From positions 1-64,000 of the forward strand of contig JACGXE010000009.1 in assembly GCA_014138095.1 (NCBI GenBank): a stretch of 64,000 bases of DNA. Reading direction: 5' to 3'. The position numbers and the translations under genes are program-made. Origin of the DNA: Ochrobactrum sp. RH2CCR150 (GTDB lineage Bacteria; Pseudomonadota; Alphaproteobacteria; Rhizobiales; Rhizobiaceae). The notes under the pieces were generated by a model. It was not told the origin of the DNA. It made no database searches and saw only the letters and a program-made list of their open reading frames with translations. Below are positions 40,309-47,888 of this stretch, in pieces (the stretch's first letter is position 1; each line of letters starts with the position of its first letter).

Positions 40309-41721
40309 ATGGCACCTAAGAAGCTCTATGTCGGCAGGAAGATACGCGAAATCCGCGAGCAGCATAAGGCGACCCAGTCGGCTTTTGCTGAACGTCTCGG
40401 TATTTCAACGAGTTATCTGAACCAGATCGAGAATAACCAGCGTCCGGTTTCGGCGGCTGTCCTGCTGGCGCTGGCAGAAAACTACCAGATTGATATCGGC
40501 GCGATTTCGCTTGGCGATGATGACCGGCTGTTATCGGCGGTTTCCGAGGCGCTGGCCGATCCTGTATTCGACAACTACAAGCCGAACCTTCAGGAGCTGA
40601 AGCTCATCACCCAGAATGCGCCGGGTCTGGCCCATGCTCTGATCGCGTGCCATCAGGCTTATCGGCGCAATAGCGAGCAGCTTGCCAGCCTTGATCATCA
40701 GCTGGGGCGCGCGCCATCGATAGCGGAGCCTGCGCCTTATGAGGAAGTGCGCGACTTCTTTCATTTTATCGACAATTATGTGCATGAGATTGATGTTGCA
40801 GCAGAAAAGCTTGCAGAACAGCTGGATATTCCCGGACGGGATATCGGCGTAGCCCTACCGCAATATATGGAAGAACGGCATCGGGTGCGGCTGGCGAGAG
40901 CTGGCTCCGACGAGGCGGTTCTGCGCCGCTTCGATCCGGTGGCGCGGGTTCTCTATCTCAATCCCTATTCGCCAGCTTCCACACGGCATTTCCAGATTGC
41001 GTTTCAGATTGCCGAACTTGAAATGGAAGATCTGGTCAATGCGATAGCACGACGCGCCGATTTCCGCTCGGTCGAAGCGGTCGAGATCTGCAAAATCGGC
41101 CTGCGGAATTATTTCGCGGGCGCGCTGGTCATGCCTTACCAGACTTTCCTCGCGGCAGCGAAAGAGCTGCGCCACGATCTTGAACTGCTGGCGTCGCGTT
41201 TTGGGACCAGTCTGGAGCAGGTCGCGCATCGTCTCAGCACTTTGCAGCGCTCGGGCCAGCGCGGCATTCCTGTGTTTTTCGCCCGCATCGACCGCGCAGG
41301 CAATATCACCAAGCGGCACAGTGCCGCCAAGCTGCAGTTTGCGCGCTATGGTGCTGCCTGTCCGCTCTGGAATGTGCATCAGGCCTTTGAAATGCCGGGA
41401 CGGATTATCCGCCAGTTGGCCGAAACACCAGATGGCGCACGCTATCTCTGCGTGGCGACGGAACTGACGAAGAGCGAGGGTGGTTTCAACGCCCCGCAGC
41501 GGCGCTATGCCATCGCGCTTGGCTGCGAAGTGGGCTATGCGCATGATTTCGTCTATGCGGATGGTCTTGATATCACGGCGCGGTCAGCCTTCGACCCCAT
41601 TGGCGTTTCATGCCGGATTTGCGACCGTGCGGAATGTGTGCAGCGCGCCGTGCCGCCGCTCAAAAGCAGGTTGGCGGTCGATCACGACCGCCGTGGTATC
41701 CTGCCTTACCGGCTGATGTAG
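40309..41721 (+). CDS. Short-chain fatty acyl-CoA transcriptional regulator (ScfR/PccR type)
   Basis: 470 aa. N-terminal XRE helix-turn-helix: YVGRKIREIREQHKATQSAF then LGISTSYLNQIENNQRPVSA. Central IrrE-like zinc-peptidase-related region (HFQIAFQIAELEMEDLVNAI). C-terminal domain with several Cys near the end (CEVGYAHDF, GVSCRICDRAECVQRAVPPL), the DUF2083 signature. Related proteins sense acyl-CoA and control glyoxylate or propionate genes; divergent pccB-pccA-scpA supports the propionate role. Start at ATG 40309 (MAPKKLYVGRK); no Shine-Dalgarno is visible, the half-site array takes its place. A 44-bp palindrome begins at the stop codon. Confidence 0.88.
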   Translation: MAPKKLYVGRKIREIREQHKATQSAFAERLGISTSYLNQIENNQRPVSAAVLLALAENYQIDIGAISLGDDDRLLSAVSEALADPVFDNYKPNLQELKLITQNAPGLAHALIACHQAYRRNSEQLASLDHQLGRAPSIAEPAPYEEVRDFFHFIDNYVHEIDVAAEKLAEQLDIPGRDIGVALPQYMEERHRVRLARAGSDEAVLRRFDPVARVLYLNPYSPASTRHFQIAFQIAELEMEDLVNAIARRADFRSVEAVEICKIGLRNYFAGALVMPYQTFLAAAKELRHDLELLASRFGTSLEQVAHRLSTLQRSGQRGIPVFFARIDRAGNITKRHSAAKLQFARYGAACPLWNVHQAFEMPGRIIRQLAETPDGARYLCVATELTKSEGGFNAPQRRYAIALGCEVGYAHDFVYADGLDITARSAFDPIGVSCRICDRAECVQRAVPPLKSRLAVDHDRRGILPYRLM

Positions 41722-41764
41722 ATAGGGTATTTCTGGTTTCAATTGAAACCAGAAATACCCTATC
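41721..41764. terminator. 44-bp perfect palindrome between convergent genes
   Basis: Arms GATAGGGTATTTCTGGTTTC plus AA, then exact complement, centred on AATT at 41741-41744; no mismatch in 22 bp per arm. Its first base is the last base of the regulator stop codon. On RNA it would form a very long hairpin with almost no loop. Not followed by a T-run. It may serve as a bidirectional terminator, or be a repeat or protein-binding site. It is followed directly by a family B repeat. Confidence 0.65.
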
Positions 41765-41769
41765 CATTT

Positions 41770-41824
41770 GTTTTAACGCACATCTTATCCGAAAACCGTT
41801 TCACACTTTTCGGGATGTGCTTTA
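41770..41824. repeat. Palindromic intergenic repeat, family B, copy 1
   Basis: TTTTAACGCA ... CCGAAAA-CCGTTTCACAC-TTTTCGG ... TGCTTTA. Perfect 7-bp inner stem and a GCA/TGC outer pair. It runs into the stop codon of the gene at 41822. Other copies at 43573 and 56833. Confidence 0.8.
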
Positions 41825-42364
41825 GAAACCGGTATGTTTCTTGAGGAAATCGGCTTCGTCTTCCGTCGTGCTGCGACCTAGCACCTTGTTGCGGTGCGGG
41901 AAACGTCCGAACTGCTCGATGATATTGTGGTGTTCGCGGGCAAAGCCGAGCGAATATTGGTCGCCGAGCTTTTCATAAAGATCCACGCAGCGGCGCTGGT
42001 TGTCCAGATTTTCGCTGTGCATGAAGGGCAGGTAGAAGAACTGCCGCTCATCGGCGGAAAGCTGCCGGTCGAAATCGTGGTCAAGCGCCTGCATGGCCAC
42101 ATCCAGCGCCAGACCGTCGCTCTCGAAGGAGCGGGACGAACCGCGGAACATATTGCGCGGGAACTGGTCGAACAGAATGGTCAGGGCCAGTGCGCTTTCC
42201 GGCTGTTGTTTCCAGGATTCGAGCTTGCCAGCACGTGCGTCTTCATAGGCTGCCGCAAATTTCTCGCGAATCTCTTCGTCGATAGCATCGCTTTTCGTGA
42301 ACCAGTTTTCACGCATCTTGGCTGAAAACCAGAATTTGAGCACATCTTGCGGTTCAATAGCCAT
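41822..42364 (-). CDS. DUF924 family protein
   Basis: 180 aa. The family core is clear: DVLKFWFSAKMRENWFTKSD, TILFDQFPRNMFRGSSRSFE, FYLPFMHSENLDNQRRCVDL and FGRFPHRNKVLGRSTTEDEA. The fold is an all-helical TPR-like bundle; function unknown. Soluble. It ends in KKHTGF within the family B repeat. Confidence 0.88.
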   Translation of the reverse strand: MAIEPQDVLKFWFSAKMRENWFTKSDAIDEEIREKFAAAYEDARAGKLESWKQQPESALALTILFDQFPRNMFRGSSRSFESDGLALDVAMQALDHDFDRQLSADERQFFYLPFMHSENLDNQRRCVDLYEKLGDQYSLGFAREHHNIIEQFGRFPHRNKVLGRSTTEDEADFLKKHTGF

Positions 42365-42412
42365 TGGGGGCCTCCTTTTCTGGTTTTTCGTCTTTTGTTT
42401 CAGGCTCAGGAA

Positions 42413-42601
42413 CTATTGAGCCTTGGGCGGAGCCTGATCCGGCTGCGGGCAGGGCGGCTCTCCCTTGAAGTTGCGAGACATACAGGCGAATCGATCAAAA
42501 CTCTTGCCCGTATCCATGGCGGCTTTCCCCGCGCCGCCGCAGCCCGTAAGGATGATGCCGGATAGCAGTGTGAGGGAGATGAAGATACCGGGTCGTTTCA
42601 T
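42413..42601 (-). CDS. Small putative lipoprotein
   Basis: 62 aa from ATG 42601. Signal MKRPGIFISLTLLSGIILTGC with a lipobox-like LTGC, then a short polar mature part (AAMDTGKSFDRFACMSRNFK) and a Pro/Gln-rich end. The next in-frame start upstream adds 20 residues without signal features. Mature part about 42 residues with one extra Cys pair. Function unknown. Confidence 0.65.
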   Translation of the reverse strand: MKRPGIFISLTLLSGIILTGCGGAGKAAMDTGKSFDRFACMSRNFKGEPPCPQPDQAPPKAQ

Positions 42602-42796
42602 GGTGTTTTCCCGAAATTGGACAGGCGCTGTAGGCTGACAAGATAATAGGTACGGGCGCAACGCAGAACAATAGAGCGGTTACCGGCTGTTGTCCTTGCG
42701 TACACCCAAGGGTTTCACATTCTCGCGAGATTAATCGGGTATGGTTGCAACTATTAACCGGTCAGCAAGTTCTATCTTCTAGTAGCGATCGGTAAT

Positions 42797-42872
42797 GGCC
42801 TCGTGGCGGAATGCAACGCAGGGAGCCTGCAAACTCCCCTGTCCTTGGTTCAAACCCAGGGCGAGGCCTCCA
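42797..42872 (+). tRNA. tRNA-Cys (anticodon GCA), atypical arms
   Basis: 76 nt including an encoded CCA. Acceptor stem GGCCTCG / CGAGGCC is perfect, discriminator base U73 is right for Cys, and the T loop TTCAAAC is normal. Odd points: the D arm (GCG-GAATGCAA-CGC) lacks the GG that normally pairs with the T loop; the anticodon stem GGGAG / CTCCC encloses an 8-nt loop CCTGCAAA instead of 7; the T stem is 6 bp (CCTTGG / CCAGGG). The 3' CCA is immediately followed by the stop codon of the convergent queF gene. Either the functional tRNA-Cys of this lineage or a diverged copy. Confidence 0.7.
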
Positions 42873-43340
42873 TTATCCCCTTCCTCGATAATTTGGCACA
42901 TTCTGTTCCGGGATCCACACATCCTGCGGTGCTGCGCCGGTCTGGTAAAACACGTCAATCGGGATACCGCCGCGCGGATACCAGTATCCGCCGATGCGCA
43001 GCCATTCCGGTTGTAGCAGATCGACCAGACGCTTGCCGATGGTCACAGTGCAATCTTCATGGAAAGCACCGTGATTGCGGAATGAAAACAGGAAGAGCTT
43101 GAGCGATTTGCTTTCCACCAGCCAGCGGTCCGGCACATAGTCGATCATCAGATGGGCGAAATCCGGTTGGCCGGTCATGGGGCAGAGCGAGGTGAATTCC
43201 GGCGCGGTAAAGCGCACGCAATAGCGCGTGCCATGCTGCGAATTGGCGACTTTCTCGAGAACTGCTTCTTCGGGCGAGGTTGGTACGCCGGTGGTCGAAC
43301 CCAGCTGGGTAAGGCCGGAATATATTGTATTTTCTGACAT
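42873..43340 (-). CDS. queF: NADPH-dependent preQ0 reductase (7-cyano-7-deazaguanine reductase)
   Basis: QueF (155 aa, short unimodular type): reduces preQ0 to preQ1 in queuosine synthesis, cytoplasmic. Catalytic Cys in [20 protein letters not shown], substrate motif [20 protein letters not shown], and [19 protein letters not shown]. Its stop codon touches the tRNA-Cys 3' end. No other queuosine gene and no recognisable preQ1 riboswitch is visible in the 176 nt upstream. Confidence 0.95.
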   Translation of the reverse strand: MSENTIYSGLTQLGSTTGVPTSPEEAVLEKVANSQHGTRYCVRFTAPEFTSLCPMTGQPDFAHLMIDYVPDRWLVESKSLKLFLFSFRNHGAFHEDCTVTIGKRLVDLLQPEWLRIGGYWYPRGGIPIDVFYQTGAAPQDVWIPEQNVPNYRGRG

Positions 43341-43516
43341 TTAAGCGCCTTTCGTCAGGTTACGGCGCAGCCAGTTTCGCGCTTATGCGCGCAGCTCAAG
43401 CATTGCTGCTTGGCTCTTGTCCTTGTTTTGACCGGGTAGGCTGCGACCGGTGGCAAGATTGCCGATGCGGCTGCACTACCAGCCAGCCGAGCAGGCGTAA
43501 AGGGAAATAGATACAA

Positions 43517-43549
43517 GAAGGCCCGCGCGAGGGGGCGGCGCGGGCCTTC
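43517..43549 (-). terminator. Terminator downstream of the DUF883-like gene
   Basis: Twelve-bp stem GAAGGCCCGCGC / GCGCGGGCCTTC with a 9-nt loop. On the minus strand it is followed by TTGTATCTATTTCCCTTT, a loose T-run. It lies between the family B repeat and queF. Confidence 0.65.
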
Positions 43550-43572
43550 CTTAAACCGGCTTCAATCGGCTT

Positions 43573-43620
43573 GCTTTAACGCATATTCCGAAAACCGTTC
43601 CAAACGTCTCAGAATATACT
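43573..43620. repeat. Palindromic intergenic repeat, family B, copy 2
   Basis: GCTTTAACGCATATTCCGAA ... CGTCTCAGAATATACTCA. Shares TTTAACGCA and CCGAAAACCG with the other copies, but its right arm is changed (GAATAT pairs with ATATTC instead). It touches the stop codon of the gene at 43620. Confidence 0.65.
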
Positions 43621-43937
43621 CAGCGGCGATCCGAAATCGCACATCCGATGGCCACGCCGATCAGAATGCCGAGAATGCCGGCTGTCCCGAACAGCGTGGT
43701 CGCCGTTCCGGGGTTCTCACGTATCGTTTCCGCCACAACTTGTCCGCGGTCACGAACAGCCTGCGCCGTGTGCCGCAGCCGACCCGATACGTCATCCATT
43801 GCGTCTTCCGCACGCTCCCGGAATTCTCCGGATTGGGAGGCAAGCGTACGGGAAAGACGTTTCAACTCACCGCGCATATCGGCGATCTGCTTTTCCAAAG
43901 CCTGCTGGACATCGTTGGTGGTCTTGTCTTCGGCCAT
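43620..43937 (-). CDS. YqjD/ElaB-like (DUF883-type) membrane-anchored protein
   Basis: 105 aa. Long amphipathic N-terminal helix (KQIADMRGELKRLSRTLASQ; FRERAEDAMDDVSGRLRHTA), then the motif VAETIRENPGTATTLFGTAG, and one C-terminal membrane segment ILGILIGVAIGCAI. This is the layout of inner-membrane proteins that bind ribosomes in stationary phase in E. coli (YqjD family). Assignment by layout and motif, not by close match. Confidence 0.7.
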   Translation of the reverse strand: MAEDKTTNDVQQALEKQIADMRGELKRLSRTLASQSGEFRERAEDAMDDVSGRLRHTAQAVRDRGQVVAETIRENPGTATTLFGTAGILGILIGVAIGCAISDRR

Positions 43938-44089
43938 TTGTCGTCTCCGTTGATTGATGCAAGGAAAACGTGCGGAAGGCCGTTCGGTTCCATTCCATTT
44001 CAGAGCTGTGGGGGGCTTATGGTAAACGGATCATAAACCATTTTAATTTACCAATTTCGAATACATGAACTGTCTGGAGCGGGGCCAGA

Positions 44090-45220
44090 ATGTATATCGA
44101 GAATGGTGCGCCTATCAGCCGAAGCGAGCCGGTTTCAGCACGTATCGTCAAAGCCGCAGCGCTTGCGCAATGCTGCATTGACCAGCAGGAACCGCCGCAA
44201 TCACGCGCTTTTGCCGAAGCAAGCCTGACGCTGATGCTGGATGACCCGTCGCCCAAAGTGCGTATCGCCATGGCCGATGTTCTGTCCACCAGTGCGCATT
44301 CCCCGTTGCACATCGTTACGGCGCTCGCTGCCGATCAGCCGGAAGTGGCGGGCTATATAATCGCCCGCTCGCCGCTTTTGAGCGAGGCGGACCTTATCGA
44401 CCGTGTTTCCTTCGGTGCGCCGCTGATCCAGTTGCTGGTCGCTGCCCGCCCGCATGTTTCCATCGCACTTGCCGCTGCCATTGCCGAAGTCGGCACATTC
44501 GAATCGGTTGCCGAACTGCTTCGCAACGGTTGCGCGCGGATTGTGCCGCTGTCGTTTCGTCGGATCGCAGAGCGTTGCGGACATGAACCCCATGTGCGTG
44601 AGGCGCTACTGGCGCATCCGCAACTGCCCGCCGATTGCCGTCACTTGCTGGTGGTGAAGGTTGGCGATGCCTTGAAAGAAATGCCGCTGGTCAATCGTCT
44701 TCTGGGCGAGCGCCGCGCTGCGAAGCTGGTTGGCGATGCCGCCATGCGTGCCTCCATCGACATTGCCGAAGCCTGCTCGCAACAGGAGTTACCTGCCGTG
44801 GTGGAGCATCTGCGTCTGCGCGGCGAGGTGACGACCACTTTCATCATTCGCGTTGTCGCGGGCGGTCGTATCGACCTGTTCGCGGCTCTGATGGCATCGC
44901 TGTCTGATTTGGATGAAGACCGTATCTGCTCGATCATTTCGCATGGACGCCCTGCGGCGCTGGTTGCGCTGTTGCGTTCAGCCGGGCTGGGTGATGCGAC
45001 CCACGCCGCGCTGATCGCAGCCATAGAGGCGTGGCGCGCTGTTGCCAGCGGACGCAGCAAGTTTGGCCCAGTGGAAGTCTCCGCCCTGATGCTTGAAACC
45101 GCTGGTAAAAGCAGACAATTGGCAGCAAATGACGATCTGTTCGCGTTGCTGCGTTCAATCCATCAGGAATTCATGCGCCAGACCGCGCGCGACCGGCTGA
45201 GCCTGATGTCGGTTGCCTGA
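44090..45220 (+). CDS. DUF2336 domain protein
   Basis: 376 aa with HEAT-like helical repeats: RAFAEASLTLMLDDPSPKVR, IAMADVLSTSAHSPLHIVTA, LAADQPEVAGYIIARSPLLS, the recognised start of DUF2336. Such proteins are frequent in alphaproteobacteria and of unknown function. No signal peptide or membrane segment. Weak ribosome site (GGGGCC). It is convergent with the VanZ-like gene, 4 nt apart. Confidence 0.85.
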   Translation: MYIENGAPISRSEPVSARIVKAAALAQCCIDQQEPPQSRAFAEASLTLMLDDPSPKVRIAMADVLSTSAHSPLHIVTALAADQPEVAGYIIARSPLLSEADLIDRVSFGAPLIQLLVAARPHVSIALAAAIAEVGTFESVAELLRNGCARIVPLSFRRIAERCGHEPHVREALLAHPQLPADCRHLLVVKVGDALKEMPLVNRLLGERRAAKLVGDAAMRASIDIAEACSQQELPAVVEHLRLRGEVTTTFIIRVVAGGRIDLFAALMASLSDLDEDRICSIISHGRPAALVALLRSAGLGDATHAALIAAIEAWRAVASGRSKFGPVEVSALMLETAGKSRQLAANDDLFALLRSIHQEFMRQTARDRLSLMSVA

Positions 45221-45224
45221 TCGA

Positions 45225-45569
45225 TTACGATTTGCGGGATGGGATAAGCAGGCTTAGAAAATAGCCTACAGTCGTTCCGCAGACGGCGCCGGCAGCCTTG
45301 AACAGAAAATCCGCAATTTCCCCGTGACGCCCGGGCGCCAGACGCTGCAAAAGCTCGAATGCGCCTGCGCAGCCAACGGTCAGTAACAGGACCGATAGCC
45401 AATGACGGGGGTAGGCGAGGGAAAAAAGTGCACCCACGACAAAGAATGCTCCGAACCGCTCCACATTCGCGGGCTCACCACTGATCGGGCGCAAGTTGAT
45501 TGGGCCGACCGTGACAATGAGGATGAAGACGAGGACAAGCCAGGCAACAATGCGCAACAGACGCTTCAT
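45225..45569 (-). CDS. VanZ-like membrane protein
   Basis: 114 aa, four hydrophobic segments: LLRIVAWLVLVFILIVTVGP, FGAFFVVGALFSLAY, LSVLLLTVGCAGAFELLQ, AAGAVCGTTVGYFLSLLI. The FELLQRLAPGRHGEIADFLF stretch is the VanZ hallmark. Role unknown in this group; VanZ proteins affect teicoplanin sensitivity in Gram-positives. 23 nt downstream of the next gene on the same strand. Confidence 0.78.
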   Translation of the reverse strand: MKRLLRIVAWLVLVFILIVTVGPINLRPISGEPANVERFGAFFVVGALFSLAYPRHWLSVLLLTVGCAGAFELLQRLAPGRHGEIADFLFKAAGAVCGTTVGYFLSLLIPSRKS

Positions 45570-45592
45570 GAAACTATGTCCTCTATCCGGCT

Positions 45593-45961
45593 CTATTCTT
45601 CGCTGTGATCTCCCTCATCAGGTTCGTCCTGCTTGGGATCTCCGCATCGGGCATACATACGGTCTGTAACGGATTTTTTGAGACCGTTGCCGAACGGCAA
45701 TTCGTAATGCGCGATGACATCGACGCCCATACACCATTTAACATCGTGCGGCGAGAGGCCATAATTGGTTTCCAGAAAGCCCGTCACATATTGGATGCCG
45801 TCGTCGCACGTGTCTGTTTTGCAGAATTTGCCATCCTGCGCGAGTTGGCGAATCGACCCTTCGCCGATCTTGACGACGATCGGCTCGACCGCAAATGGAA
45901 CCGCACCGCCGATTGCGATGACGATGAGTCCGATTAATGTGTATTTTACCGAGCGCCGCAT
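45593..45961 (-). CDS. Membrane-anchored protein of unknown function
   Basis: 122 aa. One N-terminal membrane segment (YTLIGLIVIAIGGAVPFAV), then a soluble, probably periplasmic part with four Cys (KFCKTDTCDDG, VKWCMGVD, YARCGDPK) that could form two disulfides. Highly acidic C-terminal tail (DEPDEGDHSEE). I do not recognise the family. Probably co-transcribed with the VanZ-like gene. Confidence 0.7.
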   Translation of the reverse strand: MRRSVKYTLIGLIVIAIGGAVPFAVEPIVVKIGEGSIRQLAQDGKFCKTDTCDDGIQYVTGFLETNYGLSPHDVKWCMGVDVIAHYELPFGNGLKKSVTDRMYARCGDPKQDEPDEGDHSEE

Positions 45962-46171
45962 AAATTGCCGTCATACTTGTTTCGTGATGTCGCTATAACG
46001 CATAATCGGCAATATCATGGCAAGATCGCCCAACCGATACAGCGCTATATTGCTGTTTTAATGCGCCTTTTCTGTCAATTTTCGCGTGTTCTCACTGATT
46101 TCCGTCTTTTATAAGCCCAAGTTTGCGGCTCCTAAAAGAATGCCAATATTTTAGTATGTGACGGATTGATG

Positions 46172-46203
46172 TTGACTTTTACGTAAATGCAGTTGCACAA
46201 CAT
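46172..46203 (+). promoter_or_regulatory. Candidate MerR-type promoter/operator
   Basis: TTGACT (46172-46177) followed by the palindrome TTTACGTAAA (46178-46187) and a CAACAT (46198-46203) 20 bp after the -35. Long 19-20 bp spacers containing a dyad are the hallmark of MerR-regulated promoters. It precedes a MerR gene by 22 nt, suggesting autoregulation. Confidence 0.5.
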
Positions 46204-46224
46204 TCAATCACTTAAGGTTGAGGC

Positions 46225-46623
46225 GTGATTGCTGTGGTGCGCGAATATTATACGATTACGGAGCTGACGCGGGAATTCGGGATATCGACCCGCACCCTGC
46301 GTTTTTATGAGGACGAAGGACTGATTGCGCCTGTTCGGCGTGGCCGTACCCGCTTGTTCCGCCCGTCGGACCGCCACCTTCTCAAGCAGATTTTGCGTGG
46401 CAAGCGTCTGGGTTTCTCCATCGCCGAGATTCACGAGATCATCCAGATGTATCGCGAGCCGCCCGGCGAAACGGGCCAGCTCAAGCTTTTGATGAAGCGC
46501 GTTGAAGAAAAGCGCGACGACCTGCGCCAGAAGCGCCGCGATATCGACGAGACGGTCGGCGAACTGGATCAGATCGAAGAAGCTTGCATCGAGCGGCTAG
46601 CGGAACTCGGCGTCAGCACCTGA
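46225..46623 (+). CDS. MerR family transcriptional regulator
   Basis: 132 aa, GTG start at 46225 after AAGGTTGAGG. N-terminal winged helix YYTITELTREFGISTRTLRF then YEDEGLIAPVRRGRTRLFRP; C-terminal coiled coil for dimerisation (EEKRDDLRQKRRDIDETVGE). No Cys cluster for metal binding. Similar in layout to LiuR-type regulators of branched-chain acyl-CoA breakdown, but none of those enzymes is next to it. Alone between two intergenic elements. Confidence 0.85.
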   Translation: MIAVVREYYTITELTREFGISTRTLRFYEDEGLIAPVRRGRTRLFRPSDRHLLKQILRGKRLGFSIAEIHEIIQMYREPPGETGQLKLLMKRVEEKRDDLRQKRRDIDETVGELDQIEEACIERLAELGVST

Positions 46624-46624
46624 C

Positions 46625-46765
46625 GTGTCTGATCCAAAAGTCGCCATGCCGGTCTGCAAATGGCAATTTCTGCGCTCCCGGTGCTCACATACCCAAAAGT
46701 ACGCTGCGCTCCGGTTCTCGAAATCACCATTTTCGCCACGGCCTGCCGCTTTTGGATTCAGACAC
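46625..46765. repeat. Long palindromic repeat, family D, copy 2
   Basis: About 141 bp bounded by GTGTCTGA and TCAGACAC. Shares with copy 1 (30191) the blocks CCAAAAGTCGCC, TGCAAATGGCAATTTCTGC, CGGTGCTCAC, ACCCAAAAGTACGCT, and AAATCACCATTTTCGC in the same order. The outermost bases differ between copies but stay self-complementary within each copy, which points to selection for the hairpin. It starts 2 nt after the MerR stop. Confidence 0.85.
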
Positions 46766-46774
46766 TGACGCCGC

Positions 46775-47773
46775 TTATTCTGGTTGCGTATCGGGAACCG
46801 GTGAACACATATTCGCGATTTCCCGCACCGTGCTGTTGTTCTGCTGATCGGCCTTGCCGGTAAACACATCGTCGAACAATTGCGCCTTGTCGAGTTCACT
46901 TACAACGCAGCCGCAGAATTCCTTGCAAAGTGCTTCGCTGCCTGTTTGCGAACAGGCTGCCACGCAGGACTGCGTGAAGGCTTCTCTGGGCGCTGGTCGG
47001 GCAGGCGGCGCAATCTGCACAAACACGTAAACCAGTGAAATGAGCACCGGCTGGTGAATGAGGTAGAATGCAAGGCTGTGCCTGCCGATAAAGGTGAGCG
47101 GCTTTTGCAGGAAAACGGGCTTGATACCTCCGGCAAGCAACGCCAGCAAATTGTAGCGCTCTGCAATACGCGCCGCCGCGATCCCCACCAGCACAGCGCC
47201 AAACCACGGAAACAGCGGCACATAGTCGTTGGAGCGCACTGTGACAGTCGAAAGTCCGACAAAAGCCAGTGCGGGATGATTGAAGATATCGGCGCGGGCA
47301 AAATAGGGCGCTGCGATGACCAAGGCCGCCGCGATCAGTGTCACAATCCACGGCAGACGCAGGAAAAGCAGGCCGAGAACGCTTGCCAATGCGATCTGGT
47401 GAAGAATGCCGAAAAAGATGAAGCTCTCCGGCGACATCAGATAGGTGACGCCGGTAATAGCCGCCGCGGCGACCACGATCTGCGCCAGGCGTATGCCCAT
47501 CGAACGCCAGCGTATGCCGCGACCGTGGGCCAGAACGAGGCTGAAACCGACAAGAAACAGGAAGCTGGAGGCAATGCAGCGCGCAAACAGTTTCCAGCCA
47601 CCTTGTGCGGTGGTTGCCGGGGCCATATAGCCGAAAAACTCCAGATCCCAGCCAAAATGATAGATCGCCATGGCGATCAGCGCGATGCCGCGCGCTATAT
47701 CGATGCGTCCGAGACGCCCCAGCGAGGCGCGAGGGCTGGCAGGTGTGGTTTCTGCTTCGGCAGTGTTCTGCAT
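46775..47773 (-). CDS. DUF1624-type membrane acyltransferase with Cys-rich tail
   Basis: 332 aa from ATG 47773. The start RIDIARGIALIAMAIYHFGW marks the heparan-alpha-glucosaminide N-acetyltransferase-like/DUF1624 family, followed by about eight to nine membrane segments and IGRHSLAFYLIHQPVLISLV. After the last segment comes a soluble tail of about 75 residues with six Cys (QSCVAACSQTG, LCKEFCGCVVSE, IANMC), not part of the usual domain. A GTG at 47812 would add 13 residues. Substrate unknown. Confidence 0.8.
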   Translation of the reverse strand: MQNTAEAETTPASPRASLGRLGRIDIARGIALIAMAIYHFGWDLEFFGYMAPATTAQGGWKLFARCIASSFLFLVGFSLVLAHGRGIRWRSMGIRLAQIVVAAAAITGVTYLMSPESFIFFGILHQIALASVLGLLFLRLPWIVTLIAAALVIAAPYFARADIFNHPALAFVGLSTVTVRSNDYVPLFPWFGAVLVGIAAARIAERYNLLALLAGGIKPVFLQKPLTFIGRHSLAFYLIHQPVLISLVYVFVQIAPPARPAPREAFTQSCVAACSQTGSEALCKEFCGCVVSELDKAQLFDDVFTGKADQQNNSTVREIANMCSPVPDTQPE

Positions 47774-47888
47774 GGTGCTTTCCGGCTCCGATTCCTCGCA
47801 AATCTCTAACACAGCCTGAGCCCAATTCTATAGTATTGCGATAGGCGGGATTCGATCCCGTGTTGATTGGTTCGCTTGGGGCTTCATA

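Noticed and set aside
42795-43016. Plus-strand open frame of 73 codons starting at 42795
   Set aside because: Its first 26 codons are the tRNA-Cys gene and the rest is antisense to queF.
43341-43517. Possible preQ1 riboswitch upstream of queF
   Set aside because: I searched the 176 nt before queF for the short C-rich stem and A-rich tail of preQ1-I and for the other classes and saw no match.
46896-47825. Alternative minus-strand frame of 309 codons over the DUF1624 gene
   Set aside because: Rich in Arg, Cys and His with no membrane segments; the overlapping frame has the clear family motifs.
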